Shown one piece after another: positions 41,206 to 50,305 of a stretch of 64,000 nt of DNA. The stretch lies in contig CAYVBQ010000003.1 in NCBI GenBank assembly GCA_964449775.1, positions 1 to 64,000 of the forward strand, read 5' to 3'. The translations under genes and the position numbers were made by a program. Every line of letters starts with the position of its first letter. The first letter of the stretch is position 1. This DNA comes from Fen-1258 sp964449775 (lineage in GTDB: Bacteria > Bacteroidota > Ignavibacteria > Ignavibacteriales > Melioribacteraceae). Under the pieces are notes generated by a model. That model did no database searches and had not been told where the DNA came from. It worked only from the letters and a program-made list of their open reading frames with translations.

Positions 41206-43239
41206 ATGAAATATTTTAATAAACTTGGGATTAGACAAAAATTTCAGATCATCATTGGAATCAGTTTTTCCATTGTAGCGTTATTCCTTTTCTTCTATGT
41301 ACCGCTTAAGCAGAAAGGTGAGATGAATGATTCACTTCAAGAAAAAGCCAAAGTAATTGCGCAAATGGTTGCAAAGACAGCCGATGCCGCATTGATCTTC
41401 GACGATGCTTCTTCGGTTACTACTCAATTGGAAGTTTTTCGTCAAATGAAAGATATTGGCTTTGCAATGGTGTTAAAAAAAGACGGGAAAAAATTTACTG
41501 CTTATAACGAGGAGAAGTACAGCAATTATTCGGCTGTGATTTCGGAATTATTAAAAAACCAATCCAGTGCTTTTTCAGATGACGACATCTTGCTGGAACT
41601 TTACCCAATAATTTCCAATAAAGAAAACATTGGACTCGTAATAATCGGGATGAGTAAGGACATAATAAATTCCACGGTATCATCAGGTAGAATCACCGCA
41701 TTTATTATCAGCTTAATAATTTTTATTGTAGGCTTAGGTACAATGCGTATATTTTTTACAAAAGTAATTTATAGACCTATAAAAAATCTTACAACAATTG
41801 CCGACAAGCTTGCTTTAGGAGATGCGGACGTTAAAATTGAATCAAACGTTGAAGATGAAATCGGAAAACTTGAAAGATCATTTATTTCAATAATCGATTC
41901 CATCAAAGATCAAAGTCAGATCGTTGAGTTTATCTCCAACGGGGATTTAAGTAATAATGCCAGGGTGAAATCCGATAAAGATATTCTCTCCATCAGCCTA
42001 AACAAGGTTATTGAAACACTGCAGAATTTAATAAATGAGGTTAGTACGTTAACAAAATCGGCAGCAGATGGAAAACTATCCGAAAGAGGAAATGTGTCTA
42101 AGTACAACGGCGGATATAGAGAAATTGTGAACGGAATCAACAGCACATTGGATGCAGTGATTGTACCATTGAAAGAAGGTGTTACCGCTCTCGAGAAAAT
42201 GGCAACCGGTGATCTAACAGTTAGAATTACCAGTACATATAAGGGCGATCATCAAATAATAAAGAACAGCATTAATGGACTGGCTGAATCAATTAGTAAT
42301 GCTCTTTCGGAAGTTACGGAGGCAGTCCAGGCAACAGCAAGTGCCAGCAATGAAATCTCATCAAGCAGTGAAGAGATGGCTGCCGGAGCCCAAGAACAAA
42401 GCTCTCAAACCACAGAAGTAGCAAGCGCAGTTGAGCAAATGACAAAAACAATAATGGAGACAACAAAGAATTCATCAAGGGCAGCGGAAGCAGCAAAGAA
42501 TTCCGGGGTAATAGCTAAAGAAGGTGGAAAGGTTGTAGGTGAAACAATAGAAGGAATGAACCGCGTTGCATCGGTAGTTAAAAAATCTGCCGATACAGTT
42601 CAAGCTCTTGGTAAAAGCAGCGATCAGATCGGTGAGATCATTCAAGTTATAGATGATATAGCAGACCAGACCAACTTACTTGCATTAAATGCAGCAATAG
42701 AAGCAGCGCGAGCCGGAGAACAGGGAAGAGGGTTTGCAGTAGTGGCAGATGAAGTAAGGAAACTTGCCGAACGAACAACGAAAGCAACAAAAGAGATAGC
42801 CACAATGATAAAGCAAATTCAAAAAGATACAGAAGGCGCAGTAGTATCAATGAAACTTGGAACCGAAGAAGTTGAGAAAGGTAAAGCATTGGCAGATAAA
42901 GCAGGACAATCATTAACTGAAATTATTCGAGGTTCTGAAGAAGTAGTGGATCTAGTAACACAAGTAGCAGCGGCAAGTGAAGAGCAATCGAGCGCGGCAG
43001 AACAGATAAGCAAGAACATTGAGGGAATAAGTAATGTAACAAATGAGAGTGCTGCCGGTGTTCAAGAAATTGCAAGGGCATCGGAAGACTTAAGCAGATT
43101 GACGATTAACCTGCAAGAGTTGATTTCGAAATTCAAGATAAATGGTAATTCAACAGATATGGTACGTAAGTCTGCTCATTTATCAGGCAATGAGAGTCAC
43201 TTAGCAATAAGATCGAAGGATAAAATGATCCGTCATTAA
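41206..43239 (+). CDS. chemoreceptor (MCP) with CHASE8-like sensor domain, copy 2
   Basis: I choose ATG 41206 (MKYFNKLGIRQKFQ), which follows GGAAGGTG and aligns with the start of the first copy; the frame is open to 41191 as MEGVC. The protein is about 677 aa and has the same layout as copy 1: two membrane spans, a CHASE8-like periplasmic domain (AKVIAQMVAKTADAALIFDD), HAMP-like repeats, and a signalling tip with DDIADQTNLLALNAAIEAAR. The end is SHLAIRSKDKMIRH, a variant of the shared tail. The signalling half is nearly identical to copy 1, while the outside domain has diverged, as expected for receptors with different inputs. Confidence 0.93.
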   Translation: MKYFNKLGIRQKFQIIIGISFSIVALFLFFYVPLKQKGEMNDSLQEKAKVIAQMVAKTADAALIFDDASSVTTQLEVFRQMKDIGFAMVLKKDGKKFTAYNEEKYSNYSAVISELLKNQSSAFSDDDILLELYPIISNKENIGLVIIGMSKDIINSTVSSGRITAFIISLIIFIVGLGTMRIFFTKVIYRPIKNLTTIADKLALGDADVKIESNVEDEIGKLERSFISIIDSIKDQSQIVEFISNGDLSNNARVKSDKDILSISLNKVIETLQNLINEVSTLTKSAADGKLSERGNVSKYNGGYREIVNGINSTLDAVIVPLKEGVTALEKMATGDLTVRITSTYKGDHQIIKNSINGLAESISNALSEVTEAVQATASASNEISSSSEEMAAGAQEQSSQTTEVASAVEQMTKTIMETTKNSSRAAEAAKNSGVIAKEGGKVVGETIEGMNRVASVVKKSADTVQALGKSSDQIGEIIQVIDDIADQTNLLALNAAIEAARAGEQGRGFAVVADEVRKLAERTTKATKEIATMIKQIQKDTEGAVVSMKLGTEEVEKGKALADKAGQSLTEIIRGSEEVVDLVTQVAAASEEQSSAAEQISKNIEGISNVTNESAAGVQEIARASEDLSRLTINLQELISKFKINGNSTDMVRKSAHLSGNESHLAIRSKDKMIRH

Positions 43240-43291
43240 TTTTTAGAGAGAGAGGAAAGCGGATTCCAATACTGTCAACTTAACATGCAAT

Positions 43292-43372
43292 AGAACGCAG
43301 ATGACACGGATTAAACGGATTTGCACGGATAAAATCCGCGATAATCAGCGTCATCTGTGTCATTCGTGTTCT
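43292..43372. repeat. palindromic intergenic repeat (AACGCAGATGACACGGAT type)
   Basis: AGAACGCAGATGACACGGAT is mirrored by CATCTGTGTCATTCGTGTTCT, with CACGGATAAAATCCGCG in the middle. Repeats of this type are common between genes in many genomes. The gap 43240-43467 holds nothing else recognisable. Confidence 0.65.
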
Positions 43373-43467
43373 ATTTCTTTTATCATCTTTTTTCTTGAGA
43401 AACTAAATTATTTACTGATCCTTTCGACTATAAGTATAGATTAAAAATGATAATTAGGAGATCAATT

Positions 43468-43878
43468 ATGAAACCGAAATTGAGTTATAACGTTATTTTC
43501 TTAACACTCTTCTTATTTTCTCTCTTTTTCTTGATAGTAAGTAAGGGCGAATCAAAAAATCTAGCCCAGAGTGAAGAGGAATACTTACTAACTGCCGAAA
43601 AAATGCCGGCTCCGGTTGGAGGCTTTGAGGCAATTATGAAAAAAATTCGTTATCCGGATATGGCACAAAGAACAAAAACTGAAGGAAAGGTTTATGTACT
43701 AATATATGTAAACGAAAACGGGGATGTTGATGATGTTAAGGTTGTGAAAGGTATTGGAATGGGTTGCGATGATGAAGCTGTTAACGCAATTAAGAAGACC
43801 AAATTCTCTCCTGCTATGGATAAAGGAGTTTCGGTGAAGGTGAAATTTTCGCTAGCCCTTTCTTTTAAATTATCATAA
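43468..43878 (+). CDS. TonB C-terminal domain protein
   Basis: I place the start at ATG 43468 because TAGGAG (43455-43460) sits just before it; an earlier in-frame ATG at 43447 has no such site. The 136-aa product has a hydrophobic N-terminal segment (about 8-26) and a TonB C-terminal domain (about 60-136): IRYPDMAQRTKTEGKVYVLI, VNENGDVDDVKVVKGIGMGC and FSPAMDKG. It lacks the proline-rich spanning region of a classic TonB, so it is too short to span the periplasm. It may be a periplasmic adaptor. It is 16 bases before the third chemoreceptor, so the two are probably co-expressed. Confidence 0.85.
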   Translation: MKPKLSYNVIFLTLFLFSLFFLIVSKGESKNLAQSEEEYLLTAEKMPAPVGGFEAIMKKIRYPDMAQRTKTEGKVYVLIYVNENGDVDDVKVVKGIGMGCDDEAVNAIKKTKFSPAMDKGVSVKVKFSLALSFKLS

Positions 43879-43894
43879 TGCCAAGGAGATGACG

Positions 43895-45967
43895 ATGTTT
43901 AGATACAAAGACATAAAGCTTGTTAGAAAAATCCAATTGGCTATATTAGGAATTGCCGGCGTCTCAACAATTATTGCGATTGTGGCGCTTGCTCAAATTA
44001 TTCGGGTTAAAGGACAGAAAACAGATTTGAACGAATCATATTTCAATCCCAAAAACCAAATCCAGCAGCTTTACTTGAATTTTAGAACTATTCAATACGC
44101 ATGCATGAAATTTTCCATCTCCGGTTTCGAATCTTCTTCTCATGAGAATATTAAATTCATCGAAGAACGAAAGAAAATGATTGATACTACTTTCAAACAA
44201 TTGGGCTCTTTAGAGTTTGATGTAAAAATAAAAAACAGCATTGAAGAGACAAAAAAGGTTTGGAAAGAATACAAAAATGTTGTTGTTGATGCTGTAGTGA
44301 GTGCCGGATTAATGGCAGATCATGAAATGGCAGCAGTAATTACTACTACTTCGGGAGAAGAGATTGCCGCAAAAATTCATTCCAAGTTTCAAGATGTGGA
44401 GAAATACTTAGATGGTTTTGGGTCTGAACTAAACGCTAAAATTGACAATCAACTATCAACATCAAACGTTATTATTATTTTGGGAATGATTGCCGGGTCC
44501 ATTGTTGCATGCATCACCATCTTCTTGATTGCTCCAAGTATTACCCGCCCTATTAAAAAATTCATGGACTCGATAAATTCTTTTGCTCACGGTAACTATC
44601 AGGTGGTTCTAAAAACCGAATCTAAAGATGAATTTGGCGAAATGACTGAAAAACTAATTCAACTGCGGGATGCACAAAAAGAAAAAATTAAAGCAGCACA
44701 AAATATGGCGAGCGGAATTTTTGAAAAAGTTAAACCTGCCTCAGCTGAAGATGAACTTGCAATTTGTTTTAATAATGAAGTTGATACAATTCAAGAATTG
44801 ATGGCGGAGATAGAACACTTAACAGATGCGGCTTCAAACGGAGATCTTAAGGTGCGTGGGGATGTCGGTAAATTTAACGGCGGATTTAAAAAAATAGTTG
44901 CCGGTTTTAATCAAACGCTCGATACAGTGATTCATCCCATCAACGAAGGCGTTGAGGTCTTAACGATTATGGCAACCGGTGATTTAACCGCAAGAGTTGT
45001 GGGTGATTATAAAGGTGATCATCAACTCATTAAGAATAGTATTAACGGTGTATCCGAATCATTGAGCAGAGCACTTGAAGAAGTAACAGAATCGGTTTCA
45101 GCTACAGCCAGTGCGGCTAATCAGATCTCCTCAAGTTCAGAAGAGATGGCTGCAGGCGCTAATGAGCAGAGCGCCCAGACATCCGAGATTGCCGCATCAA
45201 TGGAACAAATGACAACAACAATTCTTAATAATACGAAGAACGCTTCATTTGCTGCAGAGACCGCTAAAAATGCGGGTGAAAAAGCAAAGAAAGGTGGTAA
45301 GGTCGTTCATCAAACAATTGAAGGAATGAACCGAATAAGTGATGTTGTTGAAAAATCTGCCGGAATGGTTTTTGCACTTGGAAAAAATAGCGACAAGATT
45401 GGCGAGATAATTCAAGTAATAGATGATATAGCAGATCAAACCAACCTGTTGGCTTTGAATGCGGCAATTGAAGCCGCACGTGCCGGTGAGCAGGGACGAG
45501 GATTTGCTGTTGTTGCAGACGAAGTACGTAAACTTGCCGAAAGAACAACCAAGGCAACAAAAGAAATTGCGAGTATGATTAAGACAATCCAGAATGAAAC
45601 AAGCCAAGCAGTTAAATCTATGGAAGAGGGAACTCACGAAGTTGAAAATGGAAAACGATTAGCTAAAGAAGCTGAAATTGTATTGAATGATATAATTGAT
45701 GTTGCTCAAAAAGTCTCTGATACCGTTATACAAGTAGCTGCTGCAAGTGAAGAACAATCAAATTCATCAGAGCAGATTAGCAAGAATATTGAAGGCATTA
45801 ATAATGTAACACGAGAAACTTCTCAGGGTATCTCTCAAATTGCCAGAGCTTCGGAAGATTTGAGCCAATTAACAATCAATCTTCAAGATTTAATTGCAAA
45901 GTTCAAAATCGCCCCAAGAAATGGTGGGTTAAGTGTTAGAAGCAATGGAAAATTAATACATGCATAG
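43895..45967 (+). CDS. chemoreceptor (MCP) with helical-bundle sensor domain
   Basis: About 690 aa from ATG 43895 (MFRYKDIKLVRKIQ); AAGGAG lies six bases before it, whereas the alternative ATG at 43889 touches that site. Spans lie at about 14-33 and 190-212. The outside part is all-helical (QQLYLNFRTIQYACMKFSIS, IEETKKVWKEYKN), like four-helix-bundle MCP sensors and unlike the CHASE8-like receptors. HAMP, HAMP-like repeats and the standard tip DDIADQTNLLALNAAIEAAR follow. The tail SVRSNGKLIHA matches the other receptors. The preceding TonB-domain gene suggests a link to envelope signals. Confidence 0.93.
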   Translation: MFRYKDIKLVRKIQLAILGIAGVSTIIAIVALAQIIRVKGQKTDLNESYFNPKNQIQQLYLNFRTIQYACMKFSISGFESSSHENIKFIEERKKMIDTTFKQLGSLEFDVKIKNSIEETKKVWKEYKNVVVDAVVSAGLMADHEMAAVITTTSGEEIAAKIHSKFQDVEKYLDGFGSELNAKIDNQLSTSNVIIILGMIAGSIVACITIFLIAPSITRPIKKFMDSINSFAHGNYQVVLKTESKDEFGEMTEKLIQLRDAQKEKIKAAQNMASGIFEKVKPASAEDELAICFNNEVDTIQELMAEIEHLTDAASNGDLKVRGDVGKFNGGFKKIVAGFNQTLDTVIHPINEGVEVLTIMATGDLTARVVGDYKGDHQLIKNSINGVSESLSRALEEVTESVSATASAANQISSSSEEMAAGANEQSAQTSEIAASMEQMTTTILNNTKNASFAAETAKNAGEKAKKGGKVVHQTIEGMNRISDVVEKSAGMVFALGKNSDKIGEIIQVIDDIADQTNLLALNAAIEAARAGEQGRGFAVVADEVRKLAERTTKATKEIASMIKTIQNETSQAVKSMEEGTHEVENGKRLAKEAEIVLNDIIDVAQKVSDTVIQVAAASEEQSNSSEQISKNIEGINNVTRETSQGISQIARASEDLSQLTINLQDLIAKFKIAPRNGGLSVRSNGKLIHA

Positions 45968-45975
45968 CGCGGCAA

Positions 45976-45989
45976 CCCGCCGCGGCGGG
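45976..45989. repeat. 14-bp GC palindrome after the third chemoreceptor
   Basis: CCCGCCGCGGCGGG is a perfect palindrome just after the stop codon. It belongs to the CCGCC/GGCGG group. No T-run follows, so termination is uncertain. Confidence 0.5.
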
Positions 45990-46000
45990 GCAATGGATGA

Positions 46001-46060
46001 GGTATGATGTATGGTGGATGATGTATGATGTATGATGTATGATGTAAGATGTTTGATGGA
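46001..46060. repeat. tandem repeat of a 7-base unit (GATGTAT)
   Basis: GATGTAT and close variants repeat about eight times. It is a simple tandem repeat prone to length change. The remainder of the gap 45968-46358 is AT-rich with no gene. Confidence 0.8.
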
Positions 46061-46358
46061 AAAATCATTTCAAATATCTTGACACAAAAAACAGAAACTT
46101 AAGTACCAATACTATACTATAGAATGAAGTACTTATTTAGAAAAATATATAACTCGCACCAAGTCTTAAAGGTGGTTGAACTCTGTAGCATTTAATAAAT
46201 ACAGATAAAACCACCTTTAAATTTTCATGAGGATCCCAACCGAACCTATTTTAAGCCTTTGAATTTTGAAATAAAAAAAATACATCCTTCCAACAATTTT
46301 CTCTATTTTTGTCCTTGCAAAAACTTAGATTACCAATAAGTTTCATCGGAAATTATCA

Positions 46359-47063
46359 ATGAAAGACTTTGTTCAGGAAAATAAGCTACTCCTTCTTGGA
46401 AAACTGACGGCTGGTTTAGTTCATGAAATAAGAAATCCGTTATCGGCTATCAAATTAAATCTTGATTATATGAAAATGGCGCAGGATGATTTGCCGCCGG
46501 ATCTAAAAGAAATTGTTGGCGAATCATTAGATGCCTTTGAACAAGTAAATTTTTTAATTGAAGATGTTCTTGATTTTACTCGTAAATCAACCGAAAAAAC
46601 TCATCAGGTATCAATCTATCTTGTAACCGAGAAGTGTTTGAAAATTATTTCAACAACTGCCCGTATCAAAGGGGTTACAATTCAGAAAGAGTTTGAAGAA
46701 AACCTTCCTCTGTTAGATGTGAACAAAAATAAATTGATGCAGATATTACTTAATTTGATAAACAATGCTATTGAGGCTTCAAAAGAGAAAGGTAATATCA
46801 TTATTAGAAGTTCCTTGCAAAATTGCGATGGATCCAACTATGTTATTTGGGAAGTGCAAGATTTTGGAATTGGTGTGAAGCCCGAGGACAAAGAAAAAAT
46901 CTTAACCGGTTTTTTCACAACAAAAAGCAACGGACATGGAATTGGTCTTGGCGTTTGTAAGATGCTAACTGAAGAAATTAAAGGAAAGATGTCTTTTGAA
47001 TCCGAATATGGGCAAGGGACTACTTTTTCCGTTAAATTTAGTTTGAAAAATAATAAAGATTAA
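46359..47063 (+). CDS. NtrB-like histidine kinase without a sensor domain
   Basis: The 234-aa product is only a kinase core: HisKA with AGLVHEIRNPLSAIK (histidine 22) and HATPase with NLINNAIEAS, VQDFGIGV, FFTTKSNGHGIGLGVCKML. The HEIRNP form and the FFTTK block are typical of NtrB/FlgS-type kinases that pair with sigma-54 activators. It lies 20 bases before exactly such an activator. With no membrane or PAS part it must sense through a partner protein. Position next to chemotaxis and flagellar operons suggests a FlgS-like role in flagellar gene timing, which is inference. Confidence 0.9.
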   Translation: MKDFVQENKLLLLGKLTAGLVHEIRNPLSAIKLNLDYMKMAQDDLPPDLKEIVGESLDAFEQVNFLIEDVLDFTRKSTEKTHQVSIYLVTEKCLKIISTTARIKGVTIQKEFEENLPLLDVNKNKLMQILLNLINNAIEASKEKGNIIIRSSLQNCDGSNYVIWEVQDFGIGVKPEDKEKILTGFFTTKSNGHGIGLGVCKMLTEEIKGKMSFESEYGQGTTFSVKFSLKNNKD

Positions 47064-47083
47064 TTCACCCGGAAAAATTTACC

Positions 47084-48478
47084 ATGATGAAAGCCAAAAT
47101 TCTAATTATAGACGATGACGATCTTGTTGCTGCATCTCTTAAAAAAGTTTTAATAAAAATCGGTTACGATGTAACAACTTGTTTAAACGCATCCGAAGTT
47201 GAGCAAATTGTAACACAATTCCTCCCCGACATAATCCTTTTGGACATTTATCTGACAACTCACAATGGTATTGACGTCCTTCGTGCACTTAAGAAAAAAC
47301 ATTCAGCAATCCCTGTGATCATGATAACAGGTTATGCCGATGTAAAGATAGCTGTTACTGCAATAAAAGCCGGAGCGTTCGATTTTCTTTTAAAGCCTAT
47401 TGATCTTGAACAGCTTAACTTTGTTCTGGAAAAAACAGTTGAAAATCTCCGCCTAAAATCAGAAGTGGTCAAACTGCACACTTTGCTTGAAGACAATGAG
47501 CTATCAAAAGAGTTTTTTGGAAAGAGCGCAAAAATTCAACGTATAGTTTCTTCTGTTGAAAAACTTGCTAAAAGTACAGACACAACAATTCTTCTAGAGG
47601 GGGAAAGCGGAACAGGCAAAGAAGTTTTTGCAAAATTTATACACCAGCAAAGCCCGCGCGCTAATTCTACATTCATTACTATTAACTGTGCAACAATTCC
47701 AAAGGACCTGGCGGAAAGTGAATTATTTGGGCATGAAAAAGGTGCTTTTACAGGCGCTTCTACAAAAACCAAACTTGGCAAATTTGAATTGGCAGACGGC
47801 GGTACAATTTTGTTGGATGAAATTGGCGAATTGACCCTGGATCTTCAAGTTAAGCTTTTACGTGTCCTTCAAGAAAGAAAATTTTACCGTCTCGGAGGCG
47901 AAAAAGAAGTGTCTGTAAACGTCCGCGTTCTTGCCGCAACAAATAAAAATTTACAGGAAGAAGTAAGCAGAGGGATGTTTAGAGAGGATCTGTATTACCG
48001 ATTAAATGTAGCCAGAATAAATATTCCATCGCTTCGAGAGAGAAAAGAAGACATCATTTTGATCGCTTATTCTTTCTTAAACGAGTTTGCCAAAAAATTT
48101 GGTAAAAATATTCAAGGAATTGATGCTGCGGGACTAGATCTTCTGAAAACATATTCTTGGAAAGGAAACATTAGAGAGTTACGCAACGTAATGGAAAGAG
48201 TTGTTCTTCTTGCAGAGGAAGAGGAATTGAGCGATCATCACTTCTCCTTTTTAATTGAAGGAAAGGAAAAAGATGAAAGCGACGATGAAAAATTTATTCT
48301 TCAAATCCCTCCTAAGGGTGTTAAGATAGATATTGTTCTTCGTACACTAATTCAAAAAACACTCAAGATTACAAGCGGCAATCAAGTGAAAGCCGCAAGA
48401 ATACTCGGACTTTCCAGATCAAAACTGCGCTATAGAATGGAACAGCTTGGAATAGAAGTAACAAAAAATATTAATTAG
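47084..48478 (+). CDS. NtrC/FlgR-like sigma-54-dependent response regulator
   Basis: A 464-aa activator: receiver (ILIIDDDD, aspartate 54 in ILLDIYL, MITGYAD, LLKPID), AAA+ domain with Walker A GESGTGKE (173-180) and the sigma-54 contact loop GAFTGA (220-225), and a C-terminal Fis-type helix-turn-helix (ASN/VKAARILGLSRSKLRYRM). It converts closed sigma-54 promoter complexes to open ones using ATP. It pairs with the kinase at 46359. Candidate sigma-54 sites at 48811 and 55915 precede the che and flagellar operons, so these are the likely targets. ATG 47087 is a possible alternative start. Confidence 0.95.
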   Translation: MMKAKILIIDDDDLVAASLKKVLIKIGYDVTTCLNASEVEQIVTQFLPDIILLDIYLTTHNGIDVLRALKKKHSAIPVIMITGYADVKIAVTAIKAGAFDFLLKPIDLEQLNFVLEKTVENLRLKSEVVKLHTLLEDNELSKEFFGKSAKIQRIVSSVEKLAKSTDTTILLEGESGTGKEVFAKFIHQQSPRANSTFITINCATIPKDLAESELFGHEKGAFTGASTKTKLGKFELADGGTILLDEIGELTLDLQVKLLRVLQERKFYRLGGEKEVSVNVRVLAATNKNLQEEVSRGMFREDLYYRLNVARINIPSLRERKEDIILIAYSFLNEFAKKFGKNIQGIDAAGLDLLKTYSWKGNIRELRNVMERVVLLAEEEELSDHHFSFLIEGKEKDESDDEKFILQIPPKGVKIDIVLRTLIQKTLKITSGNQVKAARILGLSRSKLRYRMEQLGIEVTKNIN

Positions 48479-48810
48479 CAAAAAATCCCTTGACCATAGA
48501 CCAGGCACTTATTAGAGTTACTGCGAAATGACAAAACTTGCAAATATCTTATTTTGCAGAAGCTCTATTCATCAGATCATTTTCTGATACCAACATCTAT
48601 CTTACCACTTAACTTAAATTTCTGTCCCTCGAAATTAATCATTTTGTAAAAGTTTACGATAATAGACCTACATAACCTATGAATGGTAAAATCTCAACTA
48701 TAGAGAGAGACATAAAAGCGGTGGGATGGATAAATATTTCCAGATGGCTAATATTAAACAGTAGAAAATCAATAAACAGCGAGAATTAAAGAGTATGAAT
48801 CAATACAATG

Positions 48811-48826
48811 AGGCACATTATTTGTC
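48811..48826 (+). promoter_or_regulatory. candidate sigma-54 promoter of the che operon
   Basis: AGGCACATTATTTGTC carries GGCAC at -24 and TTG at -12 with the standard spacing; the -12 reads TTGTC in place of TTGCA. It is 75 bases before the HEAT-repeat gene. The rest of the 422-base gap after the NtrC-like gene holds no gene I can support. Confidence 0.5.
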
Positions 48827-48900
48827 CTTATTTAAGCGCCTTAAAAAACAATGTGGTAAGACTAATAATTAATCATAACACCATCATTTGAAGATGCGAC

Positions 48901-50301
48901 ATGAAAATTGACGATGAACCAAAAATGATCCAACTTTTAAAAACGAGTGAAGTAATCACAAAAATTGAAATATTGGATCAACTTGTTGAGAAAGAATTAT
49001 CGAACGAAATGTGCAGTTGTATTGCGGATCTAATTCAAGATGATGATAAAGGATTACGCAACGCTGCAACATCATTTATTAAGAATAATCGTAATCCGAA
49101 ATTTCCCGGGCTAATTGCACATTTTATCACTTCTTCCGATTTGTCAATCCGCAACTTAGCCGGTGAAATATTAATCGATCTTGGTACTCTATCGGTAGAA
49201 CCGCTTATAGATTTTAATCACCAAGATGATAATGATACATTAAAATTCATCATTGATATTCTTAGTTTAATTGGCGATCAACGTGCATCATTATTCATCA
49301 TGGGAATTCTCAGCACTACAGAGAACGATAATGTTATTTTGGCTTGTTTAGAAGCGCTCGGTAATATTCGTTTTGATGGTGCAATAGAGGTTATGATTCT
49401 TTTTTATGATAGAAACGAGCTATACAAACCAACGGTGGTTGAAGGACTCGGTAAGATTGGTTCGAAAACTGCTTTAGAATTTTTAGTTGAACGCTTTCCG
49501 AATGAAGATGAATTGACCAAGTATTCGATCTTAGAAAGCATGGGCTCTCTTGGTGATATAAATACATTCTTTTTTCTGCTTGAACAGATGTCGGAAATTA
49601 GTGGTCCAATGGTGCTTCCATTAATCATGTCGCTCTCGGCACTTAAAAAAAAATGTTATCTCGATATTCCTTTCGATAACCGAATGAAGAATTTACTTCT
49701 CTATACTATAGCGGAAGGTACACCTGAACATAAAAAAACTGCCTTTAATCTGATTGATACATTTGATGATAAAGATATTCTAAGTGCAAGCCTCCATCTT
49801 TTGGGCGATGATTTTGAACTTGATGATTTGATTCGATCTAAAATTTTCAGGAATGCTGATTTTATTTATGTCGAAATTTCCCGGCTGCTCAATCAAAATC
49901 CTCATAACCTCAAAAACATTCTCGAACTTTTTATATCAACAATAAACTATGTGAAAGATTTCAGTGTGCAGCTAAACATCACTATGATGGATGTGAGAAA
50001 TATTGTTCATGGTGTAAGCGGATTATTAAGCCATCACGATGAAGAAGTAAGAAGAGCGGCAATGGAAATTTTATTTGAACTCGATCAGGAAAGTGCACTT
50101 CTATTTGTTGATGTTATGTCGAATGATGAAAATAATTGGAATCGTTTGAGACTCTTAGAGATAATTGAAAACATTCCCGGAACAGAATTCAATTCAGTTA
50201 TTCAAAAATTATTAAATGATGAAGACGAAATGATTCGCGAAAGGGCAGCTTATTCTGCCGGCATCAAAAATATTAATCAGTTATCCATAAATACGAACTG
50301 A
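48901..50301 (+). CDS. HEAT-repeat-like protein, first gene of the che operon
   Basis: A 466-aa all-helical protein made of degenerate HEAT-type repeats of about 30 residues. Examples are LIQDDDKGLRNAATSFI, FITSSDLSIRNLAGEILIDLG, LLSHHDEEVRRAAMEILFELD and LLNDEDEMIRERAAYSAG. No signal peptide, membrane span or catalytic motif is present. Such scaffolds bind other proteins. The gene is 4 bases upstream of cheR and heads the operon, so it probably acts in chemotaxis or flagellar assembly as an adaptor. It is not a standard che gene. Confidence 0.7.
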   Translation: MKIDDEPKMIQLLKTSEVITKIEILDQLVEKELSNEMCSCIADLIQDDDKGLRNAATSFIKNNRNPKFPGLIAHFITSSDLSIRNLAGEILIDLGTLSVEPLIDFNHQDDNDTLKFIIDILSLIGDQRASLFIMGILSTTENDNVILACLEALGNIRFDGAIEVMILFYDRNELYKPTVVEGLGKIGSKTALEFLVERFPNEDELTKYSILESMGSLGDINTFFFLLEQMSEISGPMVLPLIMSLSALKKKCYLDIPFDNRMKNLLLYTIAEGTPEHKKTAFNLIDTFDDKDILSASLHLLGDDFELDDLIRSKIFRNADFIYVEISRLLNQNPHNLKNILELFISTINYVKDFSVQLNITMMDVRNIVHGVSGLLSHHDEEVRRAAMEILFELDQESALLFVDVMSNDENNWNRLRLLEIIENIPGTEFNSVIQKLLNDEDEMIRERAAYSAGIKNINQLSINTN

Positions 50302-50305
50302 AATT

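Noticed and set aside
45245..45637. Long minus-strand frames over the chemoreceptor signalling domains
   Set aside because: They mirror the conserved receptor coding pattern and recur over each receptor for that reason alone.
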